A DNA stretch of 64,000 bases from Streptomyces sp. NBC_00190 (GTDB lineage: Bacteria; Actinomycetota; Actinomycetes; Streptomycetales; Streptomycetaceae): NCBI RefSeq assembly GCF_036203305.1, contig NZ_CP108131.1, forward strand, positions 496,001 through 560,000. The letters run 5' to 3'. Each line of letters opens with the position of its first letter. The stretch's first letter is position 1. A model generated the notes under the pieces. It saw nothing but the letters and a program-made list of their open reading frames with translations. It was not told the DNA's origin and did not search any database. A program made the translations under genes and the position numbers. Positions 48,671 through 57,681 of the stretch are shown here, piece by piece.

Positions 48671-49978
48671 ATGGTCAACCGGGCCGTGCATGCTGCCGGT
48701 TCGGGAGTGACGCTGACGTGCTGGGGGGCATGGGTGGTTGTCGGGGAGAGACCGGTCGTCGAGGAGCCCCGTCTGGCCGTCCGGCGCCGGTCGTCCGGCG
48801 TGTGGTCGCGGCGGAGCCTGTTGCTGTTCTTCCTGCCCGCGCTGGCCACCGTACTGACGGGGCTCACCGCGCTGGCGGTGTCGGGCAATCTGCTGCTGCC
48901 CTTCGAGAGTGTCGTCGTCCTCGAGGGGAAGGTGGCCTCCAAGCGGGACTTCTTCGAGGACGAGGAGGTCCAGCGGATCCTGCTGAAACACCGCGTGAAG
49001 GTCCACATCACCAGCTCGGGCTCGCGCGAGGTCGCCCTGCGGGACCTCGCCGACTTCGACTTCGTCTTCCCGTCCGGTCAGCCGGCCGGCGACCTGATCA
49101 CCGGCGTGCGCGCGTCGGCCGGCCAGTACGCCAAGGTGCACCGGCCGTTCGTGAGCCCCATCGTGCTCGCGACCTACCGGGAGTACGCCGAGACCCTGCA
49201 GGACGCCGGGATCGCGACCCCGCTGCCCGCCGAGGGCGCGGACCGGCCGCTCTACTACTCGCTGGACATGCAACAGTTCCTCGACAACATCGACCGGGGA
49301 CAGCGCTGGAACGACCTCGGCATCCGCCGGCACGGGATCTCCAACGCCAACCAAATCGTCACCCAGAGCCCCGACGTGTGCAGCTCCAACTCGGCCAGTA
49401 CCTATCTGGCGCTGGTCTCCTTCACCTGGCGCGGCGACGGGCCGGACGTGCCCGGCACCACACAGGAGGCCACCAGCCGCGCGAACTCCATCAAGCACCT
49501 GATGGAACAGGGCCTGCCCGCTGCCGACGTGTTCCGGACGTACGTCTCGCCCGAGGGCAAGGGCATCGCCCCGGTGATCGTGGCGTACGAGCACCAGTAC
49601 CTGACCTATCAGGTACAGCACCGTGCCGAGTCCGACCGCCTCGACTCGGAGCGGGTGCTGCTCTACCCGTCCACCCAGTTCATCACCCAGCCCCAGTTCA
49701 TCGCACTGAACACCAAGGGCGAGCAGCTCGGCGACCTCATCGTCAAGGACCCGGAGTTGCGCCGGCGGGCGATGGAGCTGGGTTTCCGAATCCTGGACCC
49801 GGCCGGCGAGGTCGCGGGCGACCAGCTGTCGCGGTTCCTGAACGAGCGGAACGTCCCGGTGCCCGCCCTGCGCGGTGACGACACCCACTCACCCATGCCC
49901 CGCATCCGCCCTCTGGAGCAGATGATCTCCATCATCGGTGACTGCCCGCCCGCCCCGCTCCCGGACGGGGCGCCGTGA
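48671..49978 (+). CDS. membrane-anchored solute-binding-like protein of a VWA operon
   Basis: About 435 residues. After a variable N-terminus a hydrophobic segment SLLLFFLPALATVLTGLTALAVSG anchors it. The rest is a soluble extracellular domain: VVVLEGKVASKRDFFEDEEVQRILLKHRVKVHITSSGSREVALRDLADFDFVFPSGQPAGD, then CSSNSASTYLALVSFTWRGDGPDVPG and IAPVIVAYEHQYLTYQVQ, the substrate-binding-protein-like fold. Start is uncertain (48671 or the GTG at about 48733). The gene overlaps the next one by 4 nt, GTGA. The three genes at 48671-52336 form a unit that recurs in Streptomyces; function unknown. Confidence 0.7.
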   Translation: MVNRAVHAAGSGVTLTCWGAWVVVGERPVVEEPRLAVRRRSSGVWSRRSLLLFFLPALATVLTGLTALAVSGNLLLPFESVVVLEGKVASKRDFFEDEEVQRILLKHRVKVHITSSGSREVALRDLADFDFVFPSGQPAGDLITGVRASAGQYAKVHRPFVSPIVLATYREYAETLQDAGIATPLPAEGADRPLYYSLDMQQFLDNIDRGQRWNDLGIRRHGISNANQIVTQSPDVCSSNSASTYLALVSFTWRGDGPDVPGTTQEATSRANSIKHLMEQGLPAADVFRTYVSPEGKGIAPVIVAYEHQYLTYQVQHRAESDRLDSERVLLYPSTQFITQPQFIALNTKGEQLGDLIVKDPELRRRAMELGFRILDPAGEVAGDQLSRFLNERNVPVPALRGDDTHSPMPRIRPLEQMISIIGDCPPAPLPDGAP

Positions 49979-51588
49979 CGGCCGCCGCCGCTCCCGGCCG
50001 ACTCCGCCGCAGGACGCTGGCCGCGCTCGCCCTGGCGGCCTGCCTGTGCGTACTGGCCACGCTCACCTCCTGCACCGGGGAAGTGGACGAACCGCTGACC
50101 CTGCGGGTGCTCGCCAGCTCCGAACTCGCTGACATGCAGCCCCTGTTCGAGGACCTGCGACGCGATACGGGCATCAAGCTGACCATGGAGTACCAGGGCA
50201 CGGTCGAAGCCACCGACTCCCTGGTCGCCGGCCACTACCGGCACGACCTCGCCTGGCTGTCCTCCTCCCGCCCCTTCCAGCTCCTGATGAAGGCGGCGGG
50301 ACGCCAGACGGACGGCCCGCTGTCGACGAGCACCATGCGCTCCCCCGTCGTCGTCGGCCTGAAGCCAGAGGTGGCGCAGCGGCTGCGGCGGTCGGCTCCC
50401 GACGGGCAGCTGTCGTGGGCCGACCTGGCGGACGCCGCGGCGGCCGGCACCCTGAAGTACGCCATGGCCGACCCCCGCAGTTCGAACAGCGGGCTCGCCG
50501 CGCTGGTCGGCGTCGCCACCGCCGCCGCGGGAACCGGCGGCGCGCTGCGCCCCGAGGACGTCTCCTGCGACCGGCTGCGCGGGTTCTTCGGCGGGCACAC
50601 GGTGACCGAGGACTCCTCCGGCCGACTCACCGACGCGTACGTACGCAGCGAGGACGGCCTCGACGCGCTGATCACCTACGAGTCCGAGCTGCTCGCCCTC
50701 AACCAGGCGGGCACCCTGCGCGTTCCCCTGGAGATCGTCTACCCGAAGGACGGCATCGTGCTGTCCGACTATCCGCTGATGCTGCTGGATCCGGCCAAAC
50801 GGGCCGCGTACGACCGGCTGACGGCCTGGCTCCGGAGCGAACCGGTACAGCGGAAGATCATGGAGCGTACGCTGCGCCGCCCGGTCGACCCCGGCCTCAC
50901 CCGCGTGCCCAGCCTGCGTACCCCGCTCGGCAACGCCCTGTACTTCCCGGACAGTCAGGCGGTCGTCGACCGGCTGCTGGCCGACTACGCCGAGGCGCGC
51001 GTCGGCCGCCCGGTGCGGGTGATCTTCCTGCTCGACTTCTCCACGTCCATGCGCGGCGAGCGGATCGCGAACCTGCGCGCCACGATGGCCGGGCTCAGCG
51101 GCGCGGACGGCTCCAGTTCCGGCAAGTTCACCCGCTTCCACCAGGGCGAGACCCTCACGGTGATGCGCTTCGGCGGCCGAGTCCTGGACGAGCGGAGCGT
51201 GACGTACACGGGGCCCGCCGACCTGGACCGGCTGAGCGCGATGGTCGCCGACGACGACTTCGACGCGAGCACCGCCGTCTGGTCGGCCCTCGACCACGGC
51301 TACCGGACGGCGGCCGAGGCGGTGGCGAAGGACTCCGGGCAGCACGTCTCCATCGTGCTCATGACGGACGGGGAGAACAACGCCGGGATGAGCCTCGACG
51401 CGTTCCTCGCCCGGTACGCGGACCTGCCGCCGGCCGCCCGCGCCGTCCGCACGTACACCGTCCGGTACGGCGAGGCCGACCCGCGCGAACTCGACCGGGC
51501 TGCCAGGGCCACCGGCGGGCACATGGCCGATGCCACCGGGCAGTCCCTTCTCAGCGCCTTCAAGGAGATCCGTGGGTGTCACGAGTGA
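49975..51588 (+). CDS. lipoprotein with solute-binding and von Willebrand A domains
   Basis: A 537-residue lipoprotein: the lipobox LTSC ends at Cys33 (LATLTSC). Residues 40-340 form a periplasmic-binding-like domain (LTLRVLASSELADMQPLFEDLRRDTGIKLTMEYQGTVEATDSLVAGHYRHDLAWLSSS). Residues 345-530 are a VWA domain with MIDAS motif D354-x-S356-x-S358 (LLDFSTSM) and the second ligand at LMTDGENN. This is the middle gene of an overlapping trio; the set suggests a surface ligand-sensing or metal-dependent adhesion complex. Confidence 0.8.
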   Translation: MTAAAAPGRLRRRTLAALALAACLCVLATLTSCTGEVDEPLTLRVLASSELADMQPLFEDLRRDTGIKLTMEYQGTVEATDSLVAGHYRHDLAWLSSSRPFQLLMKAAGRQTDGPLSTSTMRSPVVVGLKPEVAQRLRRSAPDGQLSWADLADAAAAGTLKYAMADPRSSNSGLAALVGVATAAAGTGGALRPEDVSCDRLRGFFGGHTVTEDSSGRLTDAYVRSEDGLDALITYESELLALNQAGTLRVPLEIVYPKDGIVLSDYPLMLLDPAKRAAYDRLTAWLRSEPVQRKIMERTLRRPVDPGLTRVPSLRTPLGNALYFPDSQAVVDRLLADYAEARVGRPVRVIFLLDFSTSMRGERIANLRATMAGLSGADGSSSGKFTRFHQGETLTVMRFGGRVLDERSVTYTGPADLDRLSAMVADDDFDASTAVWSALDHGYRTAAEAVAKDSGQHVSIVLMTDGENNAGMSLDAFLARYADLPPAARAVRTYTVRYGEADPRELDRAARATGGHMADATGQSLLSAFKEIRGCHE

Positions 51589-52336
51589 AGCGTGGTGGGC
51601 CGTGTGGTGGCTCTGGATGGTGCTGTGGGCGGTCACCGGCGCGGGCCTCACGGCGCTCCTGGCGGTGGCGGCGCTGCGGCTGGTCCGCGCCCGGCGGGCT
51701 GCCGCCCAGGACATCACCGACGGCATCTGCTTCTACCTGCACGACAAGACGGTCATGGACCACTACCAGATGCGCGGGTACACGGCCGCCCTGCGCAAAG
51801 AGGTGGAACAGCGCACGAGCGACAGCAAGGACGGCACCGTCCGCGCCAAGGTCTTCGGTGTCGGCGCGGACGGCGGGCGCAGGGAGAACACCGAGATCGT
51901 CAGCCGCTATCTGGAGGTCGCGGAACCGATCTCGGTGATCGGTCTGATCATGAAGGTGCTGGAGGAGAAGCGCGTCATCGTGCACGTCGACCTCCCGAGC
52001 CAGTCCGTCACGCGCAGCCCCGCCCTGCCGCGGACGGCCTCCGGCGCCCAGGACGCCGTCCGGCTGCGCGACATCGAGGGCTTCGTACTGATCCGGGGCC
52101 GGTTCCGCGCCACCGGCGACGACCCGGAGAGGGTCGGCTCCACCGTGTTCCTCGCCCCGTACGGGGACCCGGCAGACCCGTCCCGGGGCCCCCGGGTCCG
52201 GGTCACCTGCGCCACGGAGGGCCTGCGCAACCAGGTCCCCCGCGGCACCTTCTCGGCCCGCTGCCTGGGCAAGGTCCAGGAATGGAACCCGGACGAAGGG
52301 GTCCTGGAGGTCCAAGCCATGGCCATCTTCCGCTAG
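51572..52336 (+). CDS. membrane-anchored partner of the VWA operon
   Basis: A 254-residue protein starting at GTG 51572 (VGVTSEAWW) just after AAGGAG and overlapping the VWA gene. A single helix WWLWMVLWAVTGAGLTALLAVAALRLV anchors a cytosolic or extracellular domain: DITDGICFYLHDKTVMDHYQMRGYTAALRKEVEQRTSDSKDGTVRAKVFG, VIGLIMKVLEEKRVIVHVDLPSQSV, then a beta-rich end. No recognised family; conserved neighbour of VWA lipoproteins. Forms the third gene of the operon. Confidence 0.65.
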   Translation: MGVTSEAWWAVWWLWMVLWAVTGAGLTALLAVAALRLVRARRAAAQDITDGICFYLHDKTVMDHYQMRGYTAALRKEVEQRTSDSKDGTVRAKVFGVGADGGRRENTEIVSRYLEVAEPISVIGLIMKVLEEKRVIVHVDLPSQSVTRSPALPRTASGAQDAVRLRDIEGFVLIRGRFRATGDDPERVGSTVFLAPYGDPADPSRGPRVRVTCATEGLRNQVPRGTFSARCLGKVQEWNPDEGVLEVQAMAIFR

Positions 52337-52419
52337 TTGGTCCGCGGGGATGGGGCTGCTGCATCACGGTGCCGGCCGCAGCCGGGGCCGCCGGACCCAA
52401 GCGCGGGTCCTGGCGCCGG

Positions 52420-53265
52420 TCAGACGTGGAGGCGCAGGTAGACCAGGAGAGCGTCGTCCGGCACCCCTTCCAAGTAGCGCTGCCCGGCAGAGAGGGGGCC
52501 GGGTGTGATGTCTGGTGTGTGCGGGCAGGCGGCGCGGCCGCCGCAGGCACTGTGGAGCCCTTCCTCGCCGTACTCGTACCACCAGCCCTCCAGGGTGAGA
52601 ACGTTCTCGAAACCCATCCCGTCGATGCGTGAGTGGTAACGAATGAAGTCCTCGCGGGAGTGACCGCCCACGGTGCGGAGGGGATCGGCGCAGTCCAGGA
52701 AATGGGTGCCGTAACGGTGGCTGCGGGCGGCGCTCTTGAGCTCGTCAAGAGCCGAAAGGTAGGTGCGGACGAGCGGCTGTGCCCGGTAGCGCTCGTAGGC
52801 CGGTGTCCAGGGGTCCGGACACCCGTCCATACGGAACTGAAGGAACGGTGGTACGCCCATCTCCGCCTTGCTGCGTTCCACGAACGACTCCAGTGACTCG
52901 GGGGCGGGATGGCGGCCGGACAGCTCCGCCCACAGGTCCCAGGCGCGGCCCGCCAGGACGACGGACTCCGCGCAGGTCGCACTGAAGTCGAGCAGCCCCC
53001 GCGGGCCTCCCGCGCACATCCCGGGGAGACTGGGCTCGCTCGTACCGTCGTAGCGCGGTCGGTCGTGCAGGAGGCGCGGATCCGACTCCGAGCCGGCAAG
53101 GACAGCAAAACCGGACCCCTCGGCACCGCCGCACATCCGGTAGTGGTCCCAGATGTCGAACTCCCCGCCGAGCCCCTTCTCCCGCTCGAACGGAGCCATC
53201 GCGTCCGCGACCGCCGCGTCCACCCGCCCCGCAGCCGAACCCGGCAGACACACCACTATCCTCAT
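52420..53265 (-). CDS. hypothetical protein, ~281 aa
   Basis: MRIVVCLPGSAAGRVDAAVADAMAPFEREKGLGGEFDIWDHYRMCGGAEGSGFAVLAGSES starts a soluble protein, followed by LHDRPRYDGTSEPSLPGMCAGGPRGLLDFSATCAESVVLAGRAWDLWAEL and TLEGWWYEYGEEGLHSACGG. It matches a set of uncharacterised actinobacterial proteins without known function. Start ATG at 53265; in-frame ATGs at 53274 and 53301 are alternatives. Gap 52337-52419 contains no clear terminator. Confidence 0.65.
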   Translation of the reverse strand: MRIVVCLPGSAAGRVDAAVADAMAPFEREKGLGGEFDIWDHYRMCGGAEGSGFAVLAGSESDPRLLHDRPRYDGTSEPSLPGMCAGGPRGLLDFSATCAESVVLAGRAWDLWAELSGRHPAPESLESFVERSKAEMGVPPFLQFRMDGCPDPWTPAYERYRAQPLVRTYLSALDELKSAARSHRYGTHFLDCADPLRTVGGHSREDFIRYHSRIDGMGFENVLTLEGWWYEYGEEGLHSACGGRAACPHTPDITPGPLSAGQRYLEGVPDDALLVYLRLHV

Positions 53266-53573
53266 CCCAGCCATGGCCTGATCATGCCAAAGGGACGGCA
53301 ATCACCTCCAGCCGGTTCCACGCCTGCGGCACGCTCGCCTTCCCATGGGGGCAACTGGCCTGCCACCGTTCCGCGACGATCCCTGCAGCGTGCCGGGCCG
53401 TCGTGCCCGACGCGGGGTGATCTTTGAGCTAGCCTCACCCAGGACGGGCATTCCGGTCATTTCTAGGAAATCTGGTGGGGTGGGCGCGGCTCCCGGGTGG
53501 GCGGGTGTCGGTGGCTTCGCCGCGCTCTCCCACGCTCGAAGGGCATCCGCCAGCTGCGATGGAGGAGTTCACT

Positions 53574-54644
53574 GTGCATCGTGTACTGAAGTTGCTGAGA
53601 GGGCGGCATGCGTCCGTCCTGGCCGCGGCTCTGGGCGTGGCTGTACTGGTGGCGGCCCCCGGCATGCCCGGAGCGGCGGCCGCGCCCGCGGGTCACGCCG
53701 CACCTCCGGTGGGCATGGTGAACGAGTACCTGATGCCCCTCCCCCGGCTGGGCAGCACGCACGAGTTGGTCATCGGGCCGGACGGCAACCTCTGGGTCTC
53801 CCAACAACTCGAGAACCGCGTCCTGCGCGTATCGACGACCGGCCGCGTGATGGGAATCACCGACTTCCCCGACAACAGCGGACCCCACGGCATCGACAAG
53901 GACTGGCGCGGCCATGTCTGGGTCACCGAGGAGTTCACCAACGCCCTGGTGGAACTGGACACCACCGGCAAGCGCATCGCCCGCTACCCGCTTCCGTCGC
54001 CCGGCGCCGGGCCGCACGGCCTGCGCATCGGATGCGACGGGCACACCGTGTGGTGGACGGGGAAGGAAAACGGAACCGTCGGAAGCTTCGACCCCCGCAC
54101 CGACGAGTGGACCGTGCACCGCCTCGCCCCCGACAGTGAGCCCATCTACCTGGCGCGAGGGCCTCGCTGCGCCATGTTCTTCACCGAGCTGACGGCCAAC
54201 CGCATCGGCCGTATCGACACGAACGGCCACCTGCGCGAATACGACATCCCCACCCCCGACAGCCGACCCATCGCCGTCGTTGCCGGCCGGCGCGGCACTG
54301 TCTGGTTCACCGAGGAGGCCGGGGCTGCCTACGCCGAACTCGACCCCGATTCAGGCCGCATCACCGAGCACCGCACCGATGTAGAGGGTGCCAAGCTGGC
54401 TGCGCTCGACTTCGACTGCTTCGGGAACCTGTGGGTCCAGTACAACGAGCCCGGACTGATCGACCGCGTCCGCCCGGACTTCACCACCACCCGCTACACA
54501 CTGCCCACCACTGTCCCGGTCGGCCACCGCATCACCTCCGGCCCGGACGGCTCCATGTGGTTCACCGAACTGGCCGCCGATACCGTCGGCTCCATCACCA
54601 CCGGCTGCCCACCCCCACACCAGCGTCCTGAGCCGACAGCGTGA
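53574..54644 (+). CDS. secreted virginiamycin B lyase-like beta-propeller
   Basis: A 356-residue protein with a signal peptide (RVLKLLRGRHASVLAAALGVAVLVAAPGMPGAAAAP). The remainder is a seven-bladed propeller with repeating IGPDGNLWVSQQLENRVLRVST, WRGHVWVTEEFTNALVELDTTG and GPDGSMWFTELAADTVGSI motifs as in virginiamycin B lyase (Vgb). In Vgb a conserved His and Glu contact Mg2+; the region HELVIGPDG and WFTEEAG could supply them. It may cleave a cyclic depsipeptide or act as a sugar-binding protein. Start GTG 53574, 6 nt after GGAGGAG. Confidence 0.8.
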   Translation: MHRVLKLLRGRHASVLAAALGVAVLVAAPGMPGAAAAPAGHAAPPVGMVNEYLMPLPRLGSTHELVIGPDGNLWVSQQLENRVLRVSTTGRVMGITDFPDNSGPHGIDKDWRGHVWVTEEFTNALVELDTTGKRIARYPLPSPGAGPHGLRIGCDGHTVWWTGKENGTVGSFDPRTDEWTVHRLAPDSEPIYLARGPRCAMFFTELTANRIGRIDTNGHLREYDIPTPDSRPIAVVAGRRGTVWFTEEAGAAYAELDPDSGRITEHRTDVEGAKLAALDFDCFGNLWVQYNEPGLIDRVRPDFTTTRYTLPTTVPVGHRITSGPDGSMWFTELAADTVGSITTGCPPPHQRPEPTA

Positions 54645-54753
54645 GCCCGGACGGACGTCGAGGAACCGACGGAATCTGCTGACGGGCGGGATGCCGCTGC
54701 TGCGGGCCAGGGGACTGGCGGGCGGTGGGGCGGGGCCGGCGGGGCGGGTACGT

Positions 54754-56259
54754 TCAACCGGCCTGCCCGGCCGTCGGCGTCGCCCGGGCGATGAGCAGGG
54801 CTACGTCGTCGTGATCTCCCGGGTGCCGCATGGTGTCCAGAAGCAGGTCGCAGGTCTCGTCCAGCGAGCGGCTGGGCTCATCGAGGGCGTCGAGGAGGAC
54901 TTCGAGACGTGTGTCGATCGGCTCATCGCGGGTCTCGACCAGGCCGTCGGTGTAGAGGACGAGCTGGTCTCCTACCTCGACGGCAAGGCTGACGGTGTGG
55001 AAGGCCACACCACAGCCGCCCAGCGGCGCGCCGGTCGGCAGGTCGAGGAGCTCGCGCGTGCCGTCCGAGTGGAGGAGGACGGGAGGCAGGTGCCCGGCGA
55101 GGGAGAGGTGGCACTGCGCCGTGTGCGGGTCGTAGACGGCATAGACGCAGGTCGCGAGCGTGTCGAGACCCTCGGTGACGTGATCGAGGTGGTGCAGGAG
55201 CTGGGCGGGGTCGAGATCGAGATCGGCCAGCGTCCGGGTGGCGGTGCGCAGCTGGCCCATGGTGGCTGCGGCCGCGACACCGCTGCCCATGACGTCGCCG
55301 ACGACGAGTGCGGTCTTGTCGCCGCTCAGGGGGATGACGTCGAACCAGTCGCCGCCGATCTCCATGGTGGCCTGGGCGGGGCGGTAGCGGGTCGCGACTT
55401 CCAGGCCCGGCCGACGGGGTGGTGTGTGGGGCAGCAGGCTGCGCTGGAGGGTGAGGGCGGTGTGGCGTTGTTCTTCGACGGCTCGGTGCCGCTCGGTGAC
55501 GTCCACGCTGGAGGTGGCCACGCCCAGTACGGTCCCGTTGGGGGCTTCGAGGCGGTAGAACGAAATCGACCAGGCGTGATCGTGATCCGGGTCGGCCGGA
55601 GTACGGCCGACGGTGTACTGGTCCACGATGGGAATGCCGGTGGCCAGTACCTCGCGCATCGCAGCTTCGAAGGACGCGTCGACGGCCGGCAGCACCTCAT
55701 GCACGTGCCGGCCAATGTGCTCGGCGGCCGACACCCCGTTGAGGCGCTCCTCCGCAGGGTTGACCGAGACGTACCGAAGGTCGGTGTCCAGCACGCCCAG
55801 TCCGACCGGCGACTGGGCTACCAGCCGGGCGGAGAGTGCCAGGTCTCGTTCGACCTGCCGCACCGTCGCCTGGTCCGCGGCCAGGCCCAGGGCGTAGTAG
55901 TCCTGCTGGGAGTCCAGCAGCCGCATGTTGCGGAACTCGACCATGCGCGTGCTGCCGTCCTTGTGCCGAACGGGGAAGGCTCCGACCCAGCTGCGCCCTC
56001 CTTCCATGACCTGAGCGAACATGTCCAGCACGGTCGGCAGGTGCTCTTCATGGACCAGCAAGGTGCCCGCGAACTCGCCGAGTGCCTCCTCGGCGGTGTA
56101 ACCGAACAGGTCCTCCGCCTGCGGGCTCCACAGATCGATCCTGCCGTCGGCATCGAGGAGTACGGCGGCCATGCTCAGCACATCGAGCAGACCGCCCGGC
56201 CCGGACGTAGCGGCCCCCGCCCTGTCGGGATCGTCCCGCGAGGGCTCGGTTACACCCAT
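54754..56259 (-). CDS. PAS domain PP2C phosphatase (RsbU/SpoIIE type)
   Basis: A 501-residue protein. Two PAS domains (GLLDVLSMAAVLLDADGRIDLWSPQAEDLFGYTAEEALG; LVAQSPVGLGVLDTDLRYVSVNPAEERLNGVSAAEHIG) are followed by the PP2C module (ATMEIGGDWFDVIPLSGDKTALVVGDVMGSGVAAAATMG; YAVYDPHTAQCHLSLAGHLPPVLL; LVLYTDGLVETRD). The metal-binding Asp residues in GGDWFD, GDVMG and TDG are present. These phosphatases control anti-sigma factor antagonists in Streptomyces. No partner anti-sigma or STAS gene is adjacent. GTG/ATG start at 56259 (MGVTEPSRDDPD). Confidence 0.9.
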   Translation of the reverse strand: MGVTEPSRDDPDRAGAATSGPGGLLDVLSMAAVLLDADGRIDLWSPQAEDLFGYTAEEALGEFAGTLLVHEEHLPTVLDMFAQVMEGGRSWVGAFPVRHKDGSTRMVEFRNMRLLDSQQDYYALGLAADQATVRQVERDLALSARLVAQSPVGLGVLDTDLRYVSVNPAEERLNGVSAAEHIGRHVHEVLPAVDASFEAAMREVLATGIPIVDQYTVGRTPADPDHDHAWSISFYRLEAPNGTVLGVATSSVDVTERHRAVEEQRHTALTLQRSLLPHTPPRRPGLEVATRYRPAQATMEIGGDWFDVIPLSGDKTALVVGDVMGSGVAAAATMGQLRTATRTLADLDLDPAQLLHHLDHVTEGLDTLATCVYAVYDPHTAQCHLSLAGHLPPVLLHSDGTRELLDLPTGAPLGGCGVAFHTVSLAVEVGDQLVLYTDGLVETRDEPIDTRLEVLLDALDEPSRSLDETCDLLLDTMRHPGDHDDVALLIARATPTAGQAG

Positions 56260-56569
56260 CTCCGGGCTCTCCTTCCCGCCGCCGAAGGCGGCGGCCCTGT
56301 GCCGGGCAGTGATTGCGTACCGGCGTTTGCGCTCCGAGCCATCTCATCGTCCCCCTCTACGGAACGCACGTGCACGCCACGCCGTCGAGGGACGGACCTC
56401 ACCGCTACGGCCGAAGACGGAGCCGGGACGGTCACGTCAGAGCGCGGAGCGCTGACAGGACCGCCGGCGCTCTGCCTCACCCGGGCCGGGGCTCACCGGG
56501 GCCGGGTGCAGTGCCCGGGTTCACCGTGCGGCCGGCCGACAGAACCGCCTCAGCACCGGGAGAACACAG

Positions 56570-56965
56570 ATGAGCAGGATCCTCGCCGTTGTCACCAACC
56601 AGGCGACCTACGGGACGGACCCCCACCGGACCGGACCGTGGATCGCGGAGCTGGTCCACTTCTACGCGGGGGTTCGCCAGGCCGGCTTCGAGGTCGACAT
56701 CGTCAGCCCGGCAGGGGGGCGGGTGCCGCTGGATCCGCGCAGCACCAGATGGGCCGACAAGCAGGTACGCACCTACATGAGTGATCGCGCGTTCATGTCC
56801 GGCCTGGACCGCGCGGACGGCGGGCACCGCGGCGACTGGGAGCAATTCCACAGCACCTTCAAGGTGAGGCCGGACCGGAACACTGCAGTCACCGTGGTGT
56901 GCAACGCGGATTCACCGGATAACTTCCGTGCGGCACACCAACTGATGGACATCTGGACCAAATGA
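56570..56965 (+). pseudogene. chimeric ORF: DJ-1/PfpI N-terminus joined to a serine-hydrolase C-terminus
   Basis: MSRILAVVTNQATYGTDPHRTGPWIAELVHFYAGVRQAGFEVDIVSPAGGRVPLDPRSTRWADKQVRTYMSDRAFMSGL is the first half of a DJ-1/PfpI protein. The expected nucleophile elbow (GGHGVMxDF) is missing and the sequence continues DWEQFHSTFKVRPDRNTAVTVVCNADSPDNFRAAHQLMDIW, the end of a beta-lactamase-type serine hydrolase. An open frame covers both parts, so a deletion or recombination has fused two unrelated genes. Protein might be made but neither activity should survive. Confidence 0.65.
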
Positions 56966-57021
56966 CGGGTCGGCCGACGACCTCCCTCAGGTCGCCGACT
57001 GATCACACCGTCACACAGGGC

Positions 57022-57567
57022 CTAGGAATTGGTTGACGACGCGGGTTCCCGACGGTGCGCCAGCCAGGTGCGGCCCAGGTCATCCCAGATCGCCTGATAC
57101 CGGCCGAATATTTCGCCCAGCTGATCGAACGTGAGCTCGTCGGCGGCCGTCGATGCCACGAGGTATTCGAGTTCATCGGCAAGCCGCCGGAACCGGTACT
57201 GCGCTTCCTCCATCAGGACCCAGCGGGAGCGCCAGTTGAAGAACGGTTCGACGGCTCCCAGCAGCGTCACCAGCGCTACACACGCCAAGGCCAGACCAGT
57301 CCACGCGTTGAGATTCTGGAGTCCCAGGATGACGGTGGACCCGGCGGACAGTGCGAGCGTCGCCAGCTTGGTGATGGAGGCGCTTCGACCGAACCGCTTC
57401 TTCTTGCCGCGGGCGTAGCCGTTGCCCTGACGGATCTTGTCGAGCAGGAGGTCGGCTGCCTCCCTTGGGCTGGGACCGACACCTGGTCCACTGTCCGGCT
57501 GCACTGCGCCCCCCAAAGCTCTGTCGTCAACTGGCCGCCCGCTCACCGTCAGGCGCCGCCCTGGCAT
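57022..57567 (-). CDS. SLATT domain (DUF4231-like) membrane protein
   Basis: A 181-residue protein. After a variable start, REAADLLLDKIRQGNGYARGKKKRFGRSASITKLATLALSAGSTVILGL, LALACVALVTLLGAVEPFFNWRSRWVLMEEAQYRFRRLADELEYLVAS is the SLATT signature with two transmembrane helices. SLATT proteins are thought to form pores or act in defence and conflict systems (often paired with nucleotide-signal enzymes). No nucleotidyltransferase partner is visible here. Start ATG at 57567 (AAGGAA 7 nt upstream); GTG 57504 is also possible. Confidence 0.75.
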   Translation of the reverse strand: MPGRRLTVSGRPVDDRALGGAVQPDSGPGVGPSPREAADLLLDKIRQGNGYARGKKKRFGRSASITKLATLALSAGSTVILGLQNLNAWTGLALACVALVTLLGAVEPFFNWRSRWVLMEEAQYRFRRLADELEYLVASTAADELTFDQLGEIFGRYQAIWDDLGRTWLAHRREPASSTNS

Positions 57568-57681
57568 CGCACGGTTCCTTGGCGTTGCCGCTCGACAGCC
57601 CCTGCCAGGGCAGATGATCATGTCATTGGCATACGGTCAAGCGCGATGACACAAGGCAGCCGACCGGGCAGCGCCTTGGGG

